Source of the DNA: Gammaproteobacteria bacterium
Lineage (GTDB): Bacteria; Pseudomonadota; Gammaproteobacteria; Ga0077536
Length of the DNA stretch: 64,000 nucleotides
Assembly (NCBI GenBank): GCA_020849475.1
Contig: JADLGE010000041.1
Location: 1 to 64,000, forward strand
Direction: 5' to 3'
Part shown: positions 30,737 to 41,305 of the stretch, in pieces
Position numbering within the stretch: the first letter of the stretch is position 1
Layout of the letters: every line of letters starts with the position of its first letter
Position numbers and translations under genes: made by a program
Notes under the pieces: generated by a model
Databases searched by the model: none
What the model saw: only the letters and a program-made list of their open reading frames with translations
What the model was told of the DNA's origin: nothing

Positions 30737-31924
30737 CTATTCGCCCTCGAGACCATGGATAGGCTTGACCGAGTTCCATGATTTGCAGCTCGGGCAATGC
30801 CAGTGCAACGAGCGGCCCTTGAAGCCGCATTTGCCGCACATGTAATTCAATTTTTGCTCGATGAGTCGCGAGGTGACTTCCTTGAGCAGAGACAGACTCT
30901 CGTGCGCTTCGCCATCAGCGCCGGCCAGCGAGTAGGCAATCAGCCGGTCGATGCCACGCACTGTCGGACGCTGCTTCAATTCGTCGACCATGCGCTGCTT
31001 GGCGGCGTCGACGCCGTCGAGTTCGTGCAGCATCTCGGCCAGCATCAACACCGGCGTGACACCGGTGCGCTGAGTGCCGAGGCGCTCGAGATAGGCGACC
31101 AGCTCAGGCGTGCGATCGAGTGTTCGATAACACTCGACCAGCGGCACGATGGCTTCAGAGATGAAGGCCACGTTCTGCGTTTCGATGCGCTGCAGATGTC
31201 GGATGGCGGCCTCGTAGGCGCCAGCGGTCATGGCCAAGCGCGCCTGCGTGAGGCTCGCGCGCACGCATTTATCGTCGACCGCCAGCGCCTGGCGCAGGCG
31301 AGCGCTGGCTTCCTCGACATCGCCTTCGGCGAGCAGCGCGTCGGCCTGTTCACACAGGAAGTGCGCGCGGCGATCGCGCAGATCCGTGTTACCGAGCTTT
31401 TCCAGTCGCTGGGTGTATTCGAGCGCCTTGTCCCAGTCGCGTTCCTGCTGGTAGATGTCGACCAGGTGATCAATGGCCTGACGCTGGTGCGCACCGCTTT
31501 CCAGCAGTTCCTTGAACAGGCTCTCGGCGCGATCAAGCAGTCCCGAGCGCATGTAGTCCAGACCGAGTTCCAGCAGCGCCAGCGCACGCTGGTCGAATTC
31601 GAGACTCGGGCGGGCGACGATGTTCTGATGGATGCGAATCGCACGGTCGACTTCGCCGCGGCGACGGAACAGGTTGCCGAGCGCAAGGTGGGTCTCGACC
31701 GTCTCACTCTCGATTTCGATGGCCTTGATGAAAACTTCGATGGCCTTGTCAGGCCGGTCGTTCAACAGGAAGTTGAGCCCGCGTATGTAGTCCGGGGACA
31801 GACCGCCAGCGGCGCCGCGCCCATTGCGCCGTCCGCCGACCTCGCGTCTGCCAACGAGCCAGCCCGACAGGGCCGCGACCGGCAGCAGACATACCACCAG
31901 GCCGAATAGATACTCAGGAGACAT
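30737..31924 (-). CDS. lapB: Lipopolysaccharide assembly protein LapB (YciM)
   Basis: LapB balances LPS and phospholipid synthesis by steering LpxC to FtsH. The 395-residue protein has an N-terminal membrane helix (FGLVVCLLPVAALSGWLVG), a chain of nine or so TPR-like repeats (for example YIRGLNFLLNDRPDKAIEVF and LGNLFRRRGEVDRAIRIH), and a C-terminal rubredoxin-type metal site (MCGKCGFKGRSLHWHCPSC). Its start overlaps the 3' end of lapA by 11 bases; the pair is conserved. Confidence 0.96.
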   Translation of the reverse strand: MSPEYLFGLVVCLLPVAALSGWLVGRREVGGRRNGRGAAGGLSPDYIRGLNFLLNDRPDKAIEVFIKAIEIESETVETHLALGNLFRRRGEVDRAIRIHQNIVARPSLEFDQRALALLELGLDYMRSGLLDRAESLFKELLESGAHQRQAIDHLVDIYQQERDWDKALEYTQRLEKLGNTDLRDRRAHFLCEQADALLAEGDVEEASARLRQALAVDDKCVRASLTQARLAMTAGAYEAAIRHLQRIETQNVAFISEAIVPLVECYRTLDRTPELVAYLERLGTQRTGVTPVLMLAEMLHELDGVDAAKQRMVDELKQRPTVRGIDRLIAYSLAGADGEAHESLSLLKEVTSRLIEQKLNYMCGKCGFKGRSLHWHCPSCKSWNSVKPIHGLEGE

Positions 31925-32207
31925 CTTTGGCCGAAATCGCGCGCAGGCTGGCGAGTTCGCGACCGGCTATTTGCTGACGACGCTTCAGACGGCGGATCTC
32001 GGCTTTGAGCCGCAACACCGAACTCGCCATCACCAACGCGCCCAGCAGCACGCCAAGTACCAGCGACGCGACCACCACGAGCGACAGTTCAACGGTGACC
32101 GTGCCGGCAAAATAGTCGAGCACGATGTCCTGCTTGTTACGGATATGGAATGCCAAGCCGGTGAGAGCCACCAGCACGGCGATAAGAAGGTAAATCAGGC
32201 GCGTCAT
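31914..32207 (-). CDS. lapA: Lipopolysaccharide assembly protein LapA (DUF1049)
   Basis: The 97-residue inner-membrane protein has two hydrophobic helices (LIYLLIAVLVALTGLAFHI and LSLVVVASLVLGVLLGALVMA) and a C-terminal coiled coil (LKAEIRRLKRRQQIAG), the design of the DUF1049 family. The start is set at the ATG at 32207 (MTRLIYLL); the upstream ATG would add six residues. It lies 36 bases after ihfB and overlaps lapB. Confidence 0.92.
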   Translation of the reverse strand: MTRLIYLLIAVLVALTGLAFHIRNKQDIVLDYFAGTVTVELSLVVVASLVLGVLLGALVMASSVLRLKAEIRRLKRRQQIAGRELASLRAISAKDVS

Positions 32208-32243
32208 GCCAAGCACCGGTAGCACCGTGACGAAGACGCAGGA

Positions 32244-32615
32244 TTACGACTCGTCGTCGTCGTCCGGGAGATCATTGTCGCCATCGGTATCCGGATCGTA
32301 GTCCCGTGCAAGCTTGATCTCGGGCGCGGTCTCGGCCCCCAGATTGACGCGCTCACGCAGTTCCTTGCCCGGTTTGAAGTGCGGCACATACTTGGCAGGC
32401 AGCGACACCGGGTCGCCGGACTTGGGATTGCGTCCCACGCGCGGCGGCCGGTAGTGCAGAGAGAAACTTCCAAAGCCACGAATTTCAATACGCTCACCGG
32501 TCGCCAGGGTCTGGCCCATGTGCTCGAGCATGGTCTTGACGGCCAGCTCAACATCACGATAGCCCAGCTGCGACTGTTTGCGCACCAATAAATCGATGAG
32601 TTCAGACTTTGTCAT
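32244..32615 (-). CDS. ihfB: Integration host factor, beta subunit, with acidic C-terminal tail
   Basis: IHF bends DNA at specific sites as a heterodimer. Residues 1-92 are the normal IhfB fold, with [20 protein letters not shown] and the DNA-contacting arm [31 protein letters not shown]. The protein runs on for about 30 residues with a tail rich in Asp and Glu (ending [11 protein letters not shown]), making 123 residues against the usual 94-105. The position between rpsA and lapA is the usual one. Confidence 0.94.
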   Translation of the reverse strand: MTKSELIDLLVRKQSQLGYRDVELAVKTMLEHMGQTLATGERIEIRGFGSFSLHYRPPRVGRNPKSGDPVSLPAKYVPHFKPGKELRERVNLGAETAPEIKLARDYDPDTDGDNDLPDDDDES

Positions 32616-32645
32616 TATTGTTCTCTAACTTGCCTGCGGTCAGGA

Positions 32646-32675
32646 CGCGCGTTCCTCCGGGTCGAGGAACGCGCG
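32646..32675. terminator. Strong hairpin after rpsA
   Basis: CGCGCGTTCCTC, the loop CGGGTC, then GAGGAACGCGCG form a perfect 12-pair stem, ten bases after the rpsA stop. No T-tract follows, so the hairpin could end or attenuate transcription into ihfB or protect the rpsA mRNA end. Confidence 0.55.
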
Positions 32676-32684
32676 CGCAGCGGC

Positions 32685-34352
32685 TTACTTGTCGAGCTGC
32701 TCTTTCAGCAGGTCGCCAAGCGTCGTGCGAGTGCCGTCATTGTCGGCACTGTATTCCTGCAGGGCAGCCTGCTCTTCTTCGCTTTCCTTGGCCTTGATCG
32801 ACAAATTGACGACGCGACGCTTGCGGTCGACGCCGACAATCAGCGCTTCCACTTCTTCGCCTTCGCGCAGCACCTTGCGTGCATCGTCCACCGGGTCGAT
32901 GGAGATCTCGGAGGCACGCAGCGAGCCTTCCACACCTTCGGCCAGATCGATGGTCGCGCCCTTGGCATCGACCGCGACAATCTTGCCGGTCACGATCACG
33001 CCCTTGCCATGCTGGGCGAGGTAGGTCGAGAACGGGTCCTGGGCAAGCTGCTTGACGCCGAGCGAAATGCGTTCGCGTTCGGCATCGACCGCCAGCACCA
33101 CGGTTTCCAGTTCGTCGCCCTTCTTGTAGTTGCGCACCACTTCTTCGCCGGGCAGATCCCACGACAGATCCGACAGGTGCACGAGACCGTCGATGCCGCC
33201 GTCGAGGCCGATGAAGATGCCGAAGTCGGTGATCGACTTGATCTTGCCGACCACGCGCTCACCCTTGTTATGGGTGGCGGCGAATTCTTCCCAGGGGTTG
33301 GAACGGCACTGCTTCATGCCGAGCGAGATGCGGCGACGCTCTTCGTCGATGTCGAGCACCATGACTTCGACTTCTTCGCCGAGGTGCACGACCTTGGACG
33401 GATGCACGTTCTTGTTGGTCCAGTCCATTTCGGACACGTGCACCAGGCCTTCCACGCCCTCTTCGATTTCGACGAAGCAGCCGTAATCGGCAATGTTCGA
33501 AACCTTGCCGAACAGGCGGGAATGCTCGGGATAGCGGCGTGCGATATCGACCCACGGGTCGTCACCGAGCTGCTTGAGCCCCAAGGACACGCGCTGACGA
33601 TCACGATCGAACTTCAGCACCTTCACTTCGATTTCATCGCCGATGTTGACCACTTCGGACGGATGCTTGACGCGGCGCCATGCCATATCGGTGATGTGCA
33701 GGAGACCGTCGATGCCGCCGAGATCGATGAACGCACCGTAGTCGGTGAGGTTCTTGACCAGACCCTTGATGGTGGCGCCTTCGTTCAGGCCTTCGAGCAG
33801 CGCTTCGCGCTCGGCCGAGTTCTCGCTTTCCACCACTGCGCGGCGCGAAACGACCACGTTGTTGCGGCGACGGTCGACCTTGATGACCTTGAATTCGAGC
33901 GGCTTGCCTTCGAGATAGCTGGTGTCACGCACCGGACGCACATCGACCAGCGAACCGGGCAGGAAGGCGCGGATGGTGCTGATGTCGACGGTGAAACCGC
34001 CCTTGACCTTGTCGCTGATGATACCGATGACGGTTTCGTTGGTTTCGCAGGCCTTCTCGAGTTCTTCCCAGGCCTTGGCACGCTTGGCCTTGTCGCGCGA
34101 CAGGCGGGTTTCGCCATAGCCGTCTTCGACTGCGTCCAGCGCGACGTCGATCTCGTCGCCAACCTTGACGTCCACGTCACCGGCATTGTTGCGAAACTGT
34201 TCGAGCGGAATGACACCCTCGGACTTGAGTCCGGCATTCACGACCACGAAATCCGAACGGATCTCGACGATGATGCCCTTGACGATGGTGCCGGGCCGCA
34301 TCTTGGCAGCGACCTGACTCTCTTCAAATAATTCTGCGAAACTTTCCGCCAT
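32685..34352 (-). CDS. rpsA: 30S ribosomal protein S1
   Basis: S1 brings mRNA to the ribosome. The 555-residue protein has six S1 RNA-binding domains; each begins with a VvGKIksi or VKGxV-type strand, for example the third, [22 protein letters not shown], and the fourth, [23 protein letters not shown]. The length is the usual one for proteobacteria. The 118-base leader to cmk contains a small hairpin (CAGCC/GGCTG near 34384-34398), perhaps part of S1 autoregulation; that is speculative. Confidence 0.98.
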   Translation of the reverse strand: MAESFAELFEESQVAAKMRPGTIVKGIIVEIRSDFVVVNAGLKSEGVIPLEQFRNNAGDVDVKVGDEIDVALDAVEDGYGETRLSRDKAKRAKAWEELEKACETNETVIGIISDKVKGGFTVDISTIRAFLPGSLVDVRPVRDTSYLEGKPLEFKVIKVDRRRNNVVVSRRAVVESENSAEREALLEGLNEGATIKGLVKNLTDYGAFIDLGGIDGLLHITDMAWRRVKHPSEVVNIGDEIEVKVLKFDRDRQRVSLGLKQLGDDPWVDIARRYPEHSRLFGKVSNIADYGCFVEIEEGVEGLVHVSEMDWTNKNVHPSKVVHLGEEVEVMVLDIDEERRRISLGMKQCRSNPWEEFAATHNKGERVVGKIKSITDFGIFIGLDGGIDGLVHLSDLSWDLPGEEVVRNYKKGDELETVVLAVDAERERISLGVKQLAQDPFSTYLAQHGKGVIVTGKIVAVDAKGATIDLAEGVEGSLRASEISIDPVDDARKVLREGEEVEALIVGVDRKRRVVNLSIKAKESEEEQAALQEYSADNDGTRTTLGDLLKEQLDK

Positions 34353-34470
34353 ATTTTTGTTTAAACGAAAGCCTGTCGCACCACAGCCATCGCGGCTGGG
34401 TTTGGGTCAGACCTTTCCGTCTCCTAGCTGTGTGTTGTTGATCGGATGACCCAGAACCCCGGCGTGTCAC

Positions 34471-35169
34471 TCAGGACGTTGCGCCGCTGGCCAGGCCCGC
34501 TTCCCGCACCAGACGTTTGACATGCAGGACCACGGCGGCGATATCGCTATCGGTCGTATCTAGAATGATGGCGTCGGTTGCTGGCTTGAGAGGGGAGATG
34601 GAACGCTGTTCGTCGCGACGATCCCGCTCGGCGATGTCCCCTAAAAGCTGCGGGAGGTTAACACCCATTCCTTTTTCATTCAATTGCTTGTAGCGCCTCC
34701 GGGCTCGTTCCTCGACGCTCGCCGTGAGGTAGATCTTGAGGTCCGCGGCGGGGAATACCACGGTGCCCATGTCGCGTCCGTCGGCGACCAGACCAGGCGC
34801 CTGGGCGAAGGCGTGCTGACGGTCGAGCAGCGCCGCCCGCACCGGTCCCAGGGCCGCGACCTGCGAGGCGCGCGCGCCGGCCTCTTCGCTGCGGATGAGG
34901 TCGGTGACGTCCTGGCTTTCCAGCAGCACGCGGGTATCGCCCTCGCCTTCGACGAACTCGACCGGCAGTTGCGCCGCCAGTGCGGCGATCCCATCGGCGT
35001 CGTCCAGGGCCACGCCGCGGGCCAGCGCGAACTGCGCCGTGACCCGATAAAGCGCCCCGGAATCAAGCAGATGCCAACCGAGCCAGGCGGTGATGAGGCG
35101 CGCCAGCGTGCCCTTGCCGGTGCCGCTCGGACCGTCGATGGTGATGATCGGCGCCGACCGGCCAGTCAC
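34471..35169 (-). CDS. cmk: Cytidylate kinase
   Basis: The 232-residue kinase phosphorylates CMP and dCMP with ATP. The P-loop is IDGPSGTGKGTLARLI, followed by GALYR and VADGRDMGTVVFPAADLKIYL and the lid-like RRRYKQLNEKG. It starts with GTG at 35169, which overlaps the aroA stop (GTGA), so it is translated after aroA. Confidence 0.97.
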   Translation of the reverse strand: MTGRSAPIITIDGPSGTGKGTLARLITAWLGWHLLDSGALYRVTAQFALARGVALDDADGIAALAAQLPVEFVEGEGDTRVLLESQDVTDLIRSEEAGARASQVAALGPVRAALLDRQHAFAQAPGLVADGRDMGTVVFPAADLKIYLTASVEERARRRYKQLNEKGMGVNLPQLLGDIAERDRRDEQRSISPLKPATDAIILDTTDSDIAAVVLHVKRLVREAGLASGATS

Positions 35170-36476
35170 GAGGACGCGATCCGCAGGCCGCAGGCGCGGG
35201 CGGCCGAGACGAACGTCGGGAACGAGGTGGCGATATTGGCGGCATTGCGGATGGTGATCGGGCCATCGGCGCGCAAGGCCGCCATCGCGAACGCCATGGC
35301 GATGCGATGGTCGCCATGGGCGTCAATCTCGCCGCCCCGCAGCTGACCGCCGTCGATGGCGATACCGTCGTCGAACACTTCGGTGCCGATGCCAAGCGCA
35401 TTGAGGCCGTCGGCCATGACCGCGATGCGATCGCTTTCCTTGTGGCGCAGTTCTTCGGCGCCGTGCAGCACGGTGCGGCCTTGCGCACAGGCGGCGGCGA
35501 TGAATACGGCCGGGAATTCATCGATGGCGAGCGGCACGGCGGCCTGTGGGATGTCGATACCGCGCAGGGCCGAGCCATGCACGGTGAGATCCGCCACCGG
35601 CTCACTGCCGACCAGACGCGGCGCGCCGTGGTCGATGCGCGCGCCCATCGCCGCCATGATGTCGAGCACACCGGTGCGGGTCGGGTTGACGCCGACCGCC
35701 GGCATGCGCAGGCAGCTGCCGGGCGCGATAGCCGCGCCGACGATGAAAAATGCCGCCGAGGAGATGTCGGCCGGCACCGCGATATCAAACGGGCGCAGGC
35801 GTTGCCCGCCGCGCAGACTGACGGTGCCGCCCACGCTTTCGAGTTCGACGCCGCAGGCGCGCAACATGAGTTCGGTATGGTCGCGGGTCGGCGCCGGTTC
35901 GGTCACGCGCGTCACGCCGTCGGCATACAGGCCGGCCAGCAGCACCGCGGATTTGACCTGCGCGCTCGCCACCGGCAGCAGGTAATCGATGGCCGTCAAA
36001 CGCCCGCCGCCGGCCAGCACCACCGGCGGCGTGCCGCCTGCGGCGGTGCTCAAACGTGCGCCCATGGCATTCAGAGGCTCGGCCACGCGGCGCATGGGAC
36101 GGCGGCTCAAGGAGGGGTCGCCGCTCAGCGTGGCCGGCAGACCGGCGCCGGCGAGGATGCCGCACAGCAAACGCATCGAGGTGCCGGAGTTGCCGAGATA
36201 GAGCGGCGCCGCCGGCGCCTTCAGGCCATCGACACCGACGCCGTGCACGGTCAGTCGGCCGTCACCGTGATTGTCGACTTTGACCCCCAGGGCGCGAAAC
36301 GCGTCCATGGTCGCCAACACGTCCTCGCCGAGCAGGCAGTCCGACACCTGGCACACACCATCGGCCAGCGCGCCGAACATCACTGAACGATGGGAAACCG
36401 ATTTGTCGCCAGGGATGACGATGCTGCCGGTCAGCGCGCCCCCGGGCGCGACGATGAGATCATTGGCGACGGACAT
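35166..36476 (-). CDS. aroA: 3-phosphoshikimate 1-carboxyvinyltransferase (EPSP synthase)
   Basis: The enzyme joins shikimate 3-phosphate and PEP in the chorismate pathway. The 436-residue protein has the shikimate-phosphate motif VIPGDKSVSHRSVMFGALADG, GNSGTSMRLLCGILAG and the catalytic region EELRHKESDRIAVMADGL. The ATG at 36476 is chosen; it overlaps the tyrA 3' end by 17 bases. In Pseudomonas the TyrA and AroA proteins are one fused chain; here they are separate genes with overlapping ends. Confidence 0.97.
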   Translation of the reverse strand: MSVANDLIVAPGGALTGSIVIPGDKSVSHRSVMFGALADGVCQVSDCLLGEDVLATMDAFRALGVKVDNHGDGRLTVHGVGVDGLKAPAAPLYLGNSGTSMRLLCGILAGAGLPATLSGDPSLSRRPMRRVAEPLNAMGARLSTAAGGTPPVVLAGGGRLTAIDYLLPVASAQVKSAVLLAGLYADGVTRVTEPAPTRDHTELMLRACGVELESVGGTVSLRGGQRLRPFDIAVPADISSAAFFIVGAAIAPGSCLRMPAVGVNPTRTGVLDIMAAMGARIDHGAPRLVGSEPVADLTVHGSALRGIDIPQAAVPLAIDEFPAVFIAAACAQGRTVLHGAEELRHKESDRIAVMADGLNALGIGTEVFDDGIAIDGGQLRGGEIDAHGDHRIAMAFAMAALRADGPITIRNAANIATSFPTFVSAARACGLRIASS

Positions 36477-37341
36477 TGGCTTGCGGTACCACACAGCGGT
36501 CGCGCGCCTCTTTGGCGCGCTTGAAGGATAGTTCGAGTGTTGCGCCATCGCCGTCGCGCAGCGCCTGCATCAGACGTTCGAGACGCGCGTTGTAAGCGCC
36601 GCAGATCTCGAGCAGCGCATCGCGATTGGCAAGCGCGATATCACGCCACATTTCGGGATTGCTGGAGGCGATGCGCGTGAAATCGCGAAAGCCGCCGGCG
36701 GCGAAAGCAAAGATATCGTCGGCATCACTGGCCGCGGCCAGCATGTCGACCAGGGTGAAGGCCAGCATGTGCGGCAGGTGGGAAGTTGCCGCCAGCACGC
36801 GGTCATGATCGGCGACCGACATCTGCGCGACGCGCGCGCCGGCCGTTTCCCACATCGCGCGCACGCAGATGAGTGCGTCCGTGTCGGTTTCCGCGACGGG
36901 CGTCAGGATCACGCGATGGCCGACATAGAGCTCGGCAAATGCCGCCTGCGCGCCGCTGTGCTCGGTGCCGGCAATCGGATGGCCAGGCACGAAGCGCGCA
37001 AATTTTTCGCCGAGCGCCGCCCGTGCGGACGCCACCACGCTGGCCTTGGTGCTGCCGACGTCGGTAACGACGGTGCCGGGCCCAAGCGCCGGCGCGATGC
37101 GCGCGAGAATGTCGGCGGTCGAACCCAGGGTCGCGCCGATGACCACCATGTCGGCATCGACCACCGCCTGTGCGGCGTCCTGGCTGTAGCTGTCGATGAC
37201 ACCGAGTTCCACCGCCTGCTCGAGATTGGCGATGCCGCGTCCGACCCCGACCACGGTCTCGACCTTGCCCGCTTTGCGCAATGCGCACGCCAGCGAACCG
37301 CCGATCAAGCCGACGCCGATCACCACCAGCTTGGAAATCAT
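36460..37341 (-). CDS. tyrA: Prephenate dehydrogenase
   Basis: The 293-residue enzyme oxidises and decarboxylates prephenate (or arogenate) on the way to tyrosine. It has an N-terminal NAD(P) fold with the glycine motif VVIGVGLIGGSLACALRK and ATLGSTADILARI, and the catalytic HPIAGTEHSGAQAAF. No chorismate mutase or ACT domain is attached. It lies between pheA and aroA. Confidence 0.95.
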   Translation of the reverse strand: MISKLVVIGVGLIGGSLACALRKAGKVETVVGVGRGIANLEQAVELGVIDSYSQDAAQAVVDADMVVIGATLGSTADILARIAPALGPGTVVTDVGSTKASVVASARAALGEKFARFVPGHPIAGTEHSGAQAAFAELYVGHRVILTPVAETDTDALICVRAMWETAGARVAQMSVADHDRVLAATSHLPHMLAFTLVDMLAAASDADDIFAFAAGGFRDFTRIASSNPEMWRDIALANRDALLEICGAYNARLERLMQALRDGDGATLELSFKRAKEARDRCVVPQANVRRQ

Positions 37342-37369
37342 GCTGTCACCTTAAAGACCCGCGCCGCGC

Positions 37370-38455
37370 TCAGAGAATGGCGCGCGGATAGCTGCCGAGC
37401 AATTTGAACAGGCTTGCGCGATTCTCGATCTCGGCCAGCGCCGCCGCCACCACCGGGTCATCGCTGTGCCCCAGGAGGTCGACGAAAAAGAGGTAGTCCC
37501 ACACGCCGTTGCGCGCCGGACGCGATTCGATACGCGTCATGCTGATGCCGCGTTCGGCGAGCACGCTCAGAATCGCGTGCAGGGCGCCGGCCTTGTTCGG
37601 CAGGCCGAACATCACGGTCGTGACATCGTCGCCGCTGTCGCGGGGAATGGCGCGGCCCAATACCGCGAAGCGCGTGGTGTTGTGCGGAAAATCCTCAATG
37701 TTGGAAGCCAGCGCCGTCAGCCCATAACGACGCCCGGCGTCAACGCTGGCTATCGCGGCGCTGCCGGCTTCGGCGCGCGCGCGCTGCGCGGCGGCGGCGT
37801 TGGAACTGAAGGCGATGCGCTCGGCGGCGGGCAGATGCCGGTCCAGCCAGCCACGGCACTGCGCCAGCGCCTGCTCGTGTGCATAGACACGCTGCACTTC
37901 GTCGAAGGTCGAGGCATTGCTCAACAGCTGGTGGTGCACGGCCAGCACGACCTCGGCGCAGATGCGCAAGCCCGATTCGGCGAGGCAATCAAGGGTCTGG
38001 TTGATCGATCCGCCGACCGAATTCTCTATCGGCACCACGCCGTAATCACAGGCACGCGCTTCGACTTCGCGAAACACTTCGCCGACGCTGGTGCTGGCCA
38101 CCGGTTCAATGGCGCCACCGAAATGCTTCATGACCGCGGCGTGGGTGTAGGTGCCTTCCGGGCCGAGATAGGCCACTCGCAGCGCGTGCTCCAATGACAG
38201 GCAGGTAGAGATGATCTCGCGCATCACGCGCACCAGATCTTCATCCGGCAAGGGGCCGGGATTGGATTCCAGCAGACGCCGCAGGATGCGCGCTTCGCGT
38301 TCGGGGCGGTAGAACTCGGTGGCGGTGCCGCTGCCGCGTTTGACCTCGCCGACTTCCATGGTCAGCGCGGCTCGGCGATTGAGCAATTGCAGGAGCTCGT
38401 CGTCGACCGCGTCTATCATGACGCGCAATTCACCTATGCGCTGTTCGGTCGACAT
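37370..38455 (-). CDS. pheA: Chorismate mutase/prephenate dehydratase (P-protein)
   Basis: The 361-residue bifunctional enzyme leads to phenylpyruvate. Residues about 1-90 are an AroQ-type chorismate mutase (AVDDELLQLLNRRAALTMEVG), residues about 95-275 the dehydratase (VAYLGPEGTYTHAAVMKHFG and PIENSVGGSINQTLDCL, ending at NTTRFAVLG with the TRF motif), and the rest an ACT domain with GISMTRIESRPARNGVWDYLFFVD for phenylalanine feedback. The serC and hisC genes that often accompany this block are missing between gyrA and pheA/tyrA. Confidence 0.97.
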   Translation of the reverse strand: MSTEQRIGELRVMIDAVDDELLQLLNRRAALTMEVGEVKRGSGTATEFYRPEREARILRRLLESNPGPLPDEDLVRVMREIISTCLSLEHALRVAYLGPEGTYTHAAVMKHFGGAIEPVASTSVGEVFREVEARACDYGVVPIENSVGGSINQTLDCLAESGLRICAEVVLAVHHQLLSNASTFDEVQRVYAHEQALAQCRGWLDRHLPAAERIAFSSNAAAAQRARAEAGSAAIASVDAGRRYGLTALASNIEDFPHNTTRFAVLGRAIPRDSGDDVTTVMFGLPNKAGALHAILSVLAERGISMTRIESRPARNGVWDYLFFVDLLGHSDDPVVAAALAEIENRASLFKLLGSYPRAIL

Positions 38456-38559
38456 GGGCGACTCAGTCCGCGAGCCGTGGCGGCTGCGAGCGGCGCCAAC
38501 GCGCAGAAATCCGCGCTGAAGTCGATGTCGATATCGCCACGGCGCCGCGCTCTGCGGTG

Positions 38560-41199
38560 CTATTCGCTGGCGGCGCCGTCGGCGCCGTCGCTGCTGTCAC
38601 CCGCGGCGCTGTCATCGCCGCTGGCATCATCACCCTCTTCGAGTTCACCGCCGTCGGCGGCGATGCCGGCAAGGTCGGCAATCTGTTCCAGGCCAACCAG
38701 CGACTCGCCGTCAGCGAGCGCAATCAAGCGCACACCCTGGGTGTTGCGACCGATGACCGAAATGCCTGCTACCGGTGTACGCACCAAGGTGCCCTTGTCG
38801 CTGATCAGCATGATTTCGTCGTCGTCGGAAACCGCCACCGCACCGATCACGTTGCCATTGCGTTCGCTGGCCTGGATGGCGATGACGCCCTGTCCACCGC
38901 GGCCCTTGACCGGATATTCCTCGAAGCGCGTGCGCTTGCCATAGCCCTTGGAAGTCGCGATCAGCACCGTGCCGTCGCCTTCCATGGAGATGAGGCCGAT
39001 GACTTCCTGCTCGGGCCCGAGGCGAATGCCACGCACGCCGCGCGCAAGACGCCCCATCGGCCGCACGTGCTGCTCGGAGAAGCGCACCGCCTTGCCACCG
39101 GAGCTGACCAGCATGAGATCCGCCGCGCCCTGCGTGAGGGCCACGCCGACCAGGCGATCACCTTCATCCAGGTCGACCGCAATGATGCCGGCCGAACGCG
39201 GCCGCGAGAAGTTGTCGAGGGAAGTCTTCTTGATGACGCCACTGGCGGTCGCCATCACGACATAGAGTTCCGGATCGAATTCCTTGATCGGCAACACCGC
39301 GGTGATGCGTTCGTTTTCCACCAGCGGCAGCAGGTTGACCAGCGGCCGGCCGCGCGCGGTGCGCCCGGCCTGCGGCACTTCGTAGACCTTAAGCCAGTAC
39401 AGTTTGCCGGTGTTGGAGAAGCACAGCATGGTGTCGTGGGTATTGGCCACGAACAGCTTGTCGACGAAATCCTCGTCCTTGGTGGTGGTGGCGGTCTTGC
39501 CCTTGCCACCGCGACGCTGTGATCGATAGACCTCGATCGGCTGCGACTTCGCGTAGCCGGCGTGAGACAAGGTCACGACCACGTCTTCCTGCGAGATCAG
39601 ATCTTCGAGCGACAGATTTTCGTGGGTCTCGACAATCTGCGTGCGACGCGCATCGCCGAACTGCTCACGAATCTCCAAGAGTTCGTCGCGGATGACCTGC
39701 ATGAGGCGCTCGGGGCGATGCAGGATGTCCAAAAGATCATCGATGCGCGCCAGCACTTCGCGGTATTCCTCGAGAATCTTGTCCTGCTCGAGCGCGGTCA
39801 GGCGCTGCAGGCGCATGTCGAGGATTTCCTTGGCCTGGCGTTCCGACAGGTGGTAACCGTCGTCCTTCATGCCGAACTGCGGGCCGAGATCCTGCGGCCG
39901 CGACACATCGGAGCCGGCGCGCTCGAGCATGGTCATCACCAGGCCAGGCGCCCACGCGGTCGCCATCAGGGCTTCGCGCGCTTCATTCGGATTCGGCGAT
40001 GCCTTGATCAGTGCAATGATCGGATCGATGTTGGCCAGCGCCACCGCCAGGCCTTCGAGGATATGCGCGCGATCGCGCGCCTTGCGCACTTCGAACAGCG
40101 TGCGCCGCGTCACCACTTCGCGGCGATGACGCAGGAAGCAATCGAGCAGTTCGAGCAGGTTGAGCGTACGCGGTTGGCCGTCGATCAGCGCCACGGTGTT
40201 GATGCCGAACACCGATTGCATCTGCGTATGACGATACAGATTGTTGAGCAGCACCTCGGCGCTCTCGCCGCGCTTGAGTTCGATGACGATGCGCATGCCG
40301 TCCTTGTCGGATTCGTCACGCAGACCATCGGGGCGGATGCCCTCGATCTTCTTTTCCTTGACCAGCTCGGCGATTTTCTCGATTAGGCGCGCCTTGTTGA
40401 CCTGGTAGGGCAACTCGGTGATGACGATGCTGGAGAAATCCGTGTCGGCATTTTCGATGTCGGCGCGGGCGCGCACGTAGATGCGGCCGCGACCGGTGCG
40501 ATAGGCCTCGCGGATGCCGGCCGAGCCGTTGATGATGCCGGCAGTCGGGAAATCGGGGCCCGGGATGTAGCGCATGAGCGCGTCGACATCGAGGCTGGGC
40601 TCGTCGATCAGCGCCACGCAGGCGTCGATCACTTCGCGAAGATTATGCGGCGCGATATTGGTCGCCATGCCGACCGCGATACCGCTGGAACCGTTGACCA
40701 GGAGATTCGGAATGCGCGACGGCAGCACCGTCGGTTCCCGTTCCTTGCCGTCGTAATTGGGCACGAAATCGACGGTGTCCCGGTCGATATCGGCCAACAG
40801 TTCATTGGCGATGCGATCGAGGCGGCACTCGGTGTAACGCATGGCCGCCGGCGCGTCGCCGTCGACCGAACCAAAGTTGCCCTGGCCATCGATGAGCGTG
40901 TAGCGCAGGGAGAAATCCTGCGCCATGCGGACCAATGTGTCGTAAATCGCGCTGTCGCCGTGGGGATGGTATTTACCCATCACCTCACCGACCACACGTG
41001 CGCATTTCACATACGGTCGGTTCCAGACATTGCTGGTTTCCTGCATCGCGTACAGCACGCGTCGATGCACCGGTTTCAGCCCGTCACGGGCATCCGGCAG
41101 TGCGCGCCCCACGATTACGCTCATGGCGTAATCCATGTAGGACTGGCGCATTTCGTCCTCGATGTTGACAGGCACCAGCTGGCGCGCGAAATCGGCCAT
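38560..41199 (-). CDS. gyrA: DNA gyrase subunit A
   Basis: GyrA is the DNA-breaking subunit of gyrase. The protein has 879 residues from ATG 41199 ([16 protein letters not shown]). The active-site Tyr122 is in [10 protein letters not shown], and the quinolone region reads [20 protein letters not shown], with Ser83 and Asp87 in the drug-sensitive form. The C-terminal pinwheel repeats begin around the GyrA-box (QRRGGKGK). A tail of acidic residues and serine closes the chain. The -10 box upstream at 41259-41264 fits this gene. Confidence 0.98.
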   Translation of the reverse strand: MADFARQLVPVNIEDEMRQSYMDYAMSVIVGRALPDARDGLKPVHRRVLYAMQETSNVWNRPYVKCARVVGEVMGKYHPHGDSAIYDTLVRMAQDFSLRYTLIDGQGNFGSVDGDAPAAMRYTECRLDRIANELLADIDRDTVDFVPNYDGKEREPTVLPSRIPNLLVNGSSGIAVGMATNIAPHNLREVIDACVALIDEPSLDVDALMRYIPGPDFPTAGIINGSAGIREAYRTGRGRIYVRARADIENADTDFSSIVITELPYQVNKARLIEKIAELVKEKKIEGIRPDGLRDESDKDGMRIVIELKRGESAEVLLNNLYRHTQMQSVFGINTVALIDGQPRTLNLLELLDCFLRHRREVVTRRTLFEVRKARDRAHILEGLAVALANIDPIIALIKASPNPNEAREALMATAWAPGLVMTMLERAGSDVSRPQDLGPQFGMKDDGYHLSERQAKEILDMRLQRLTALEQDKILEEYREVLARIDDLLDILHRPERLMQVIRDELLEIREQFGDARRTQIVETHENLSLEDLISQEDVVVTLSHAGYAKSQPIEVYRSQRRGGKGKTATTTKDEDFVDKLFVANTHDTMLCFSNTGKLYWLKVYEVPQAGRTARGRPLVNLLPLVENERITAVLPIKEFDPELYVVMATASGVIKKTSLDNFSRPRSAGIIAVDLDEGDRLVGVALTQGAADLMLVSSGGKAVRFSEQHVRPMGRLARGVRGIRLGPEQEVIGLISMEGDGTVLIATSKGYGKRTRFEEYPVKGRGGQGVIAIQASERNGNVIGAVAVSDDDEIMLISDKGTLVRTPVAGISVIGRNTQGVRLIALADGESLVGLEQIADLAGIAADGGELEEGDDASGDDSAAGDSSDGADGAASE

Positions 41200-41235
41200 G
41201 GGAAACAAATTAACTTATTGAATTTTTATAAGAAT

Positions 41236-41264
41236 TTCCCGGCGACGGGAAGGGCGCAGTATAA
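41236..41264 (-). promoter_or_regulatory. gyrA promoter -10 box and leader hairpin
   Basis: TATACT lies at 41259-41264 on the minus strand in the context GTTATACTGCGC, about 60 bases before gyrA. Immediately downstream, TTCCCG-TCGC-CGGGAA (41236-41251) forms a perfect six-pair hairpin near the transcript start. No clean -35 box is seen. Confidence 0.5.
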
Positions 41265-41305
41265 CACGCTGATTTCGATCAAGGCACCCCTGCATCGTTC
41301 GTGAG

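Noticed and set aside
34404-34424. Further family A REP copy in the rpsA leader
   Set aside because: GGGTCAGAC is present but the second arm (CTTTCCGTCTCC) does not pair, so only half a site remains; it may be a degenerate copy or chance.
38456-38559. A missing serC gene between gyrA and pheA
   Set aside because: The gap of about 100 bases has no coding frame with similarity to SerC, so the gene is elsewhere or absent from this block.
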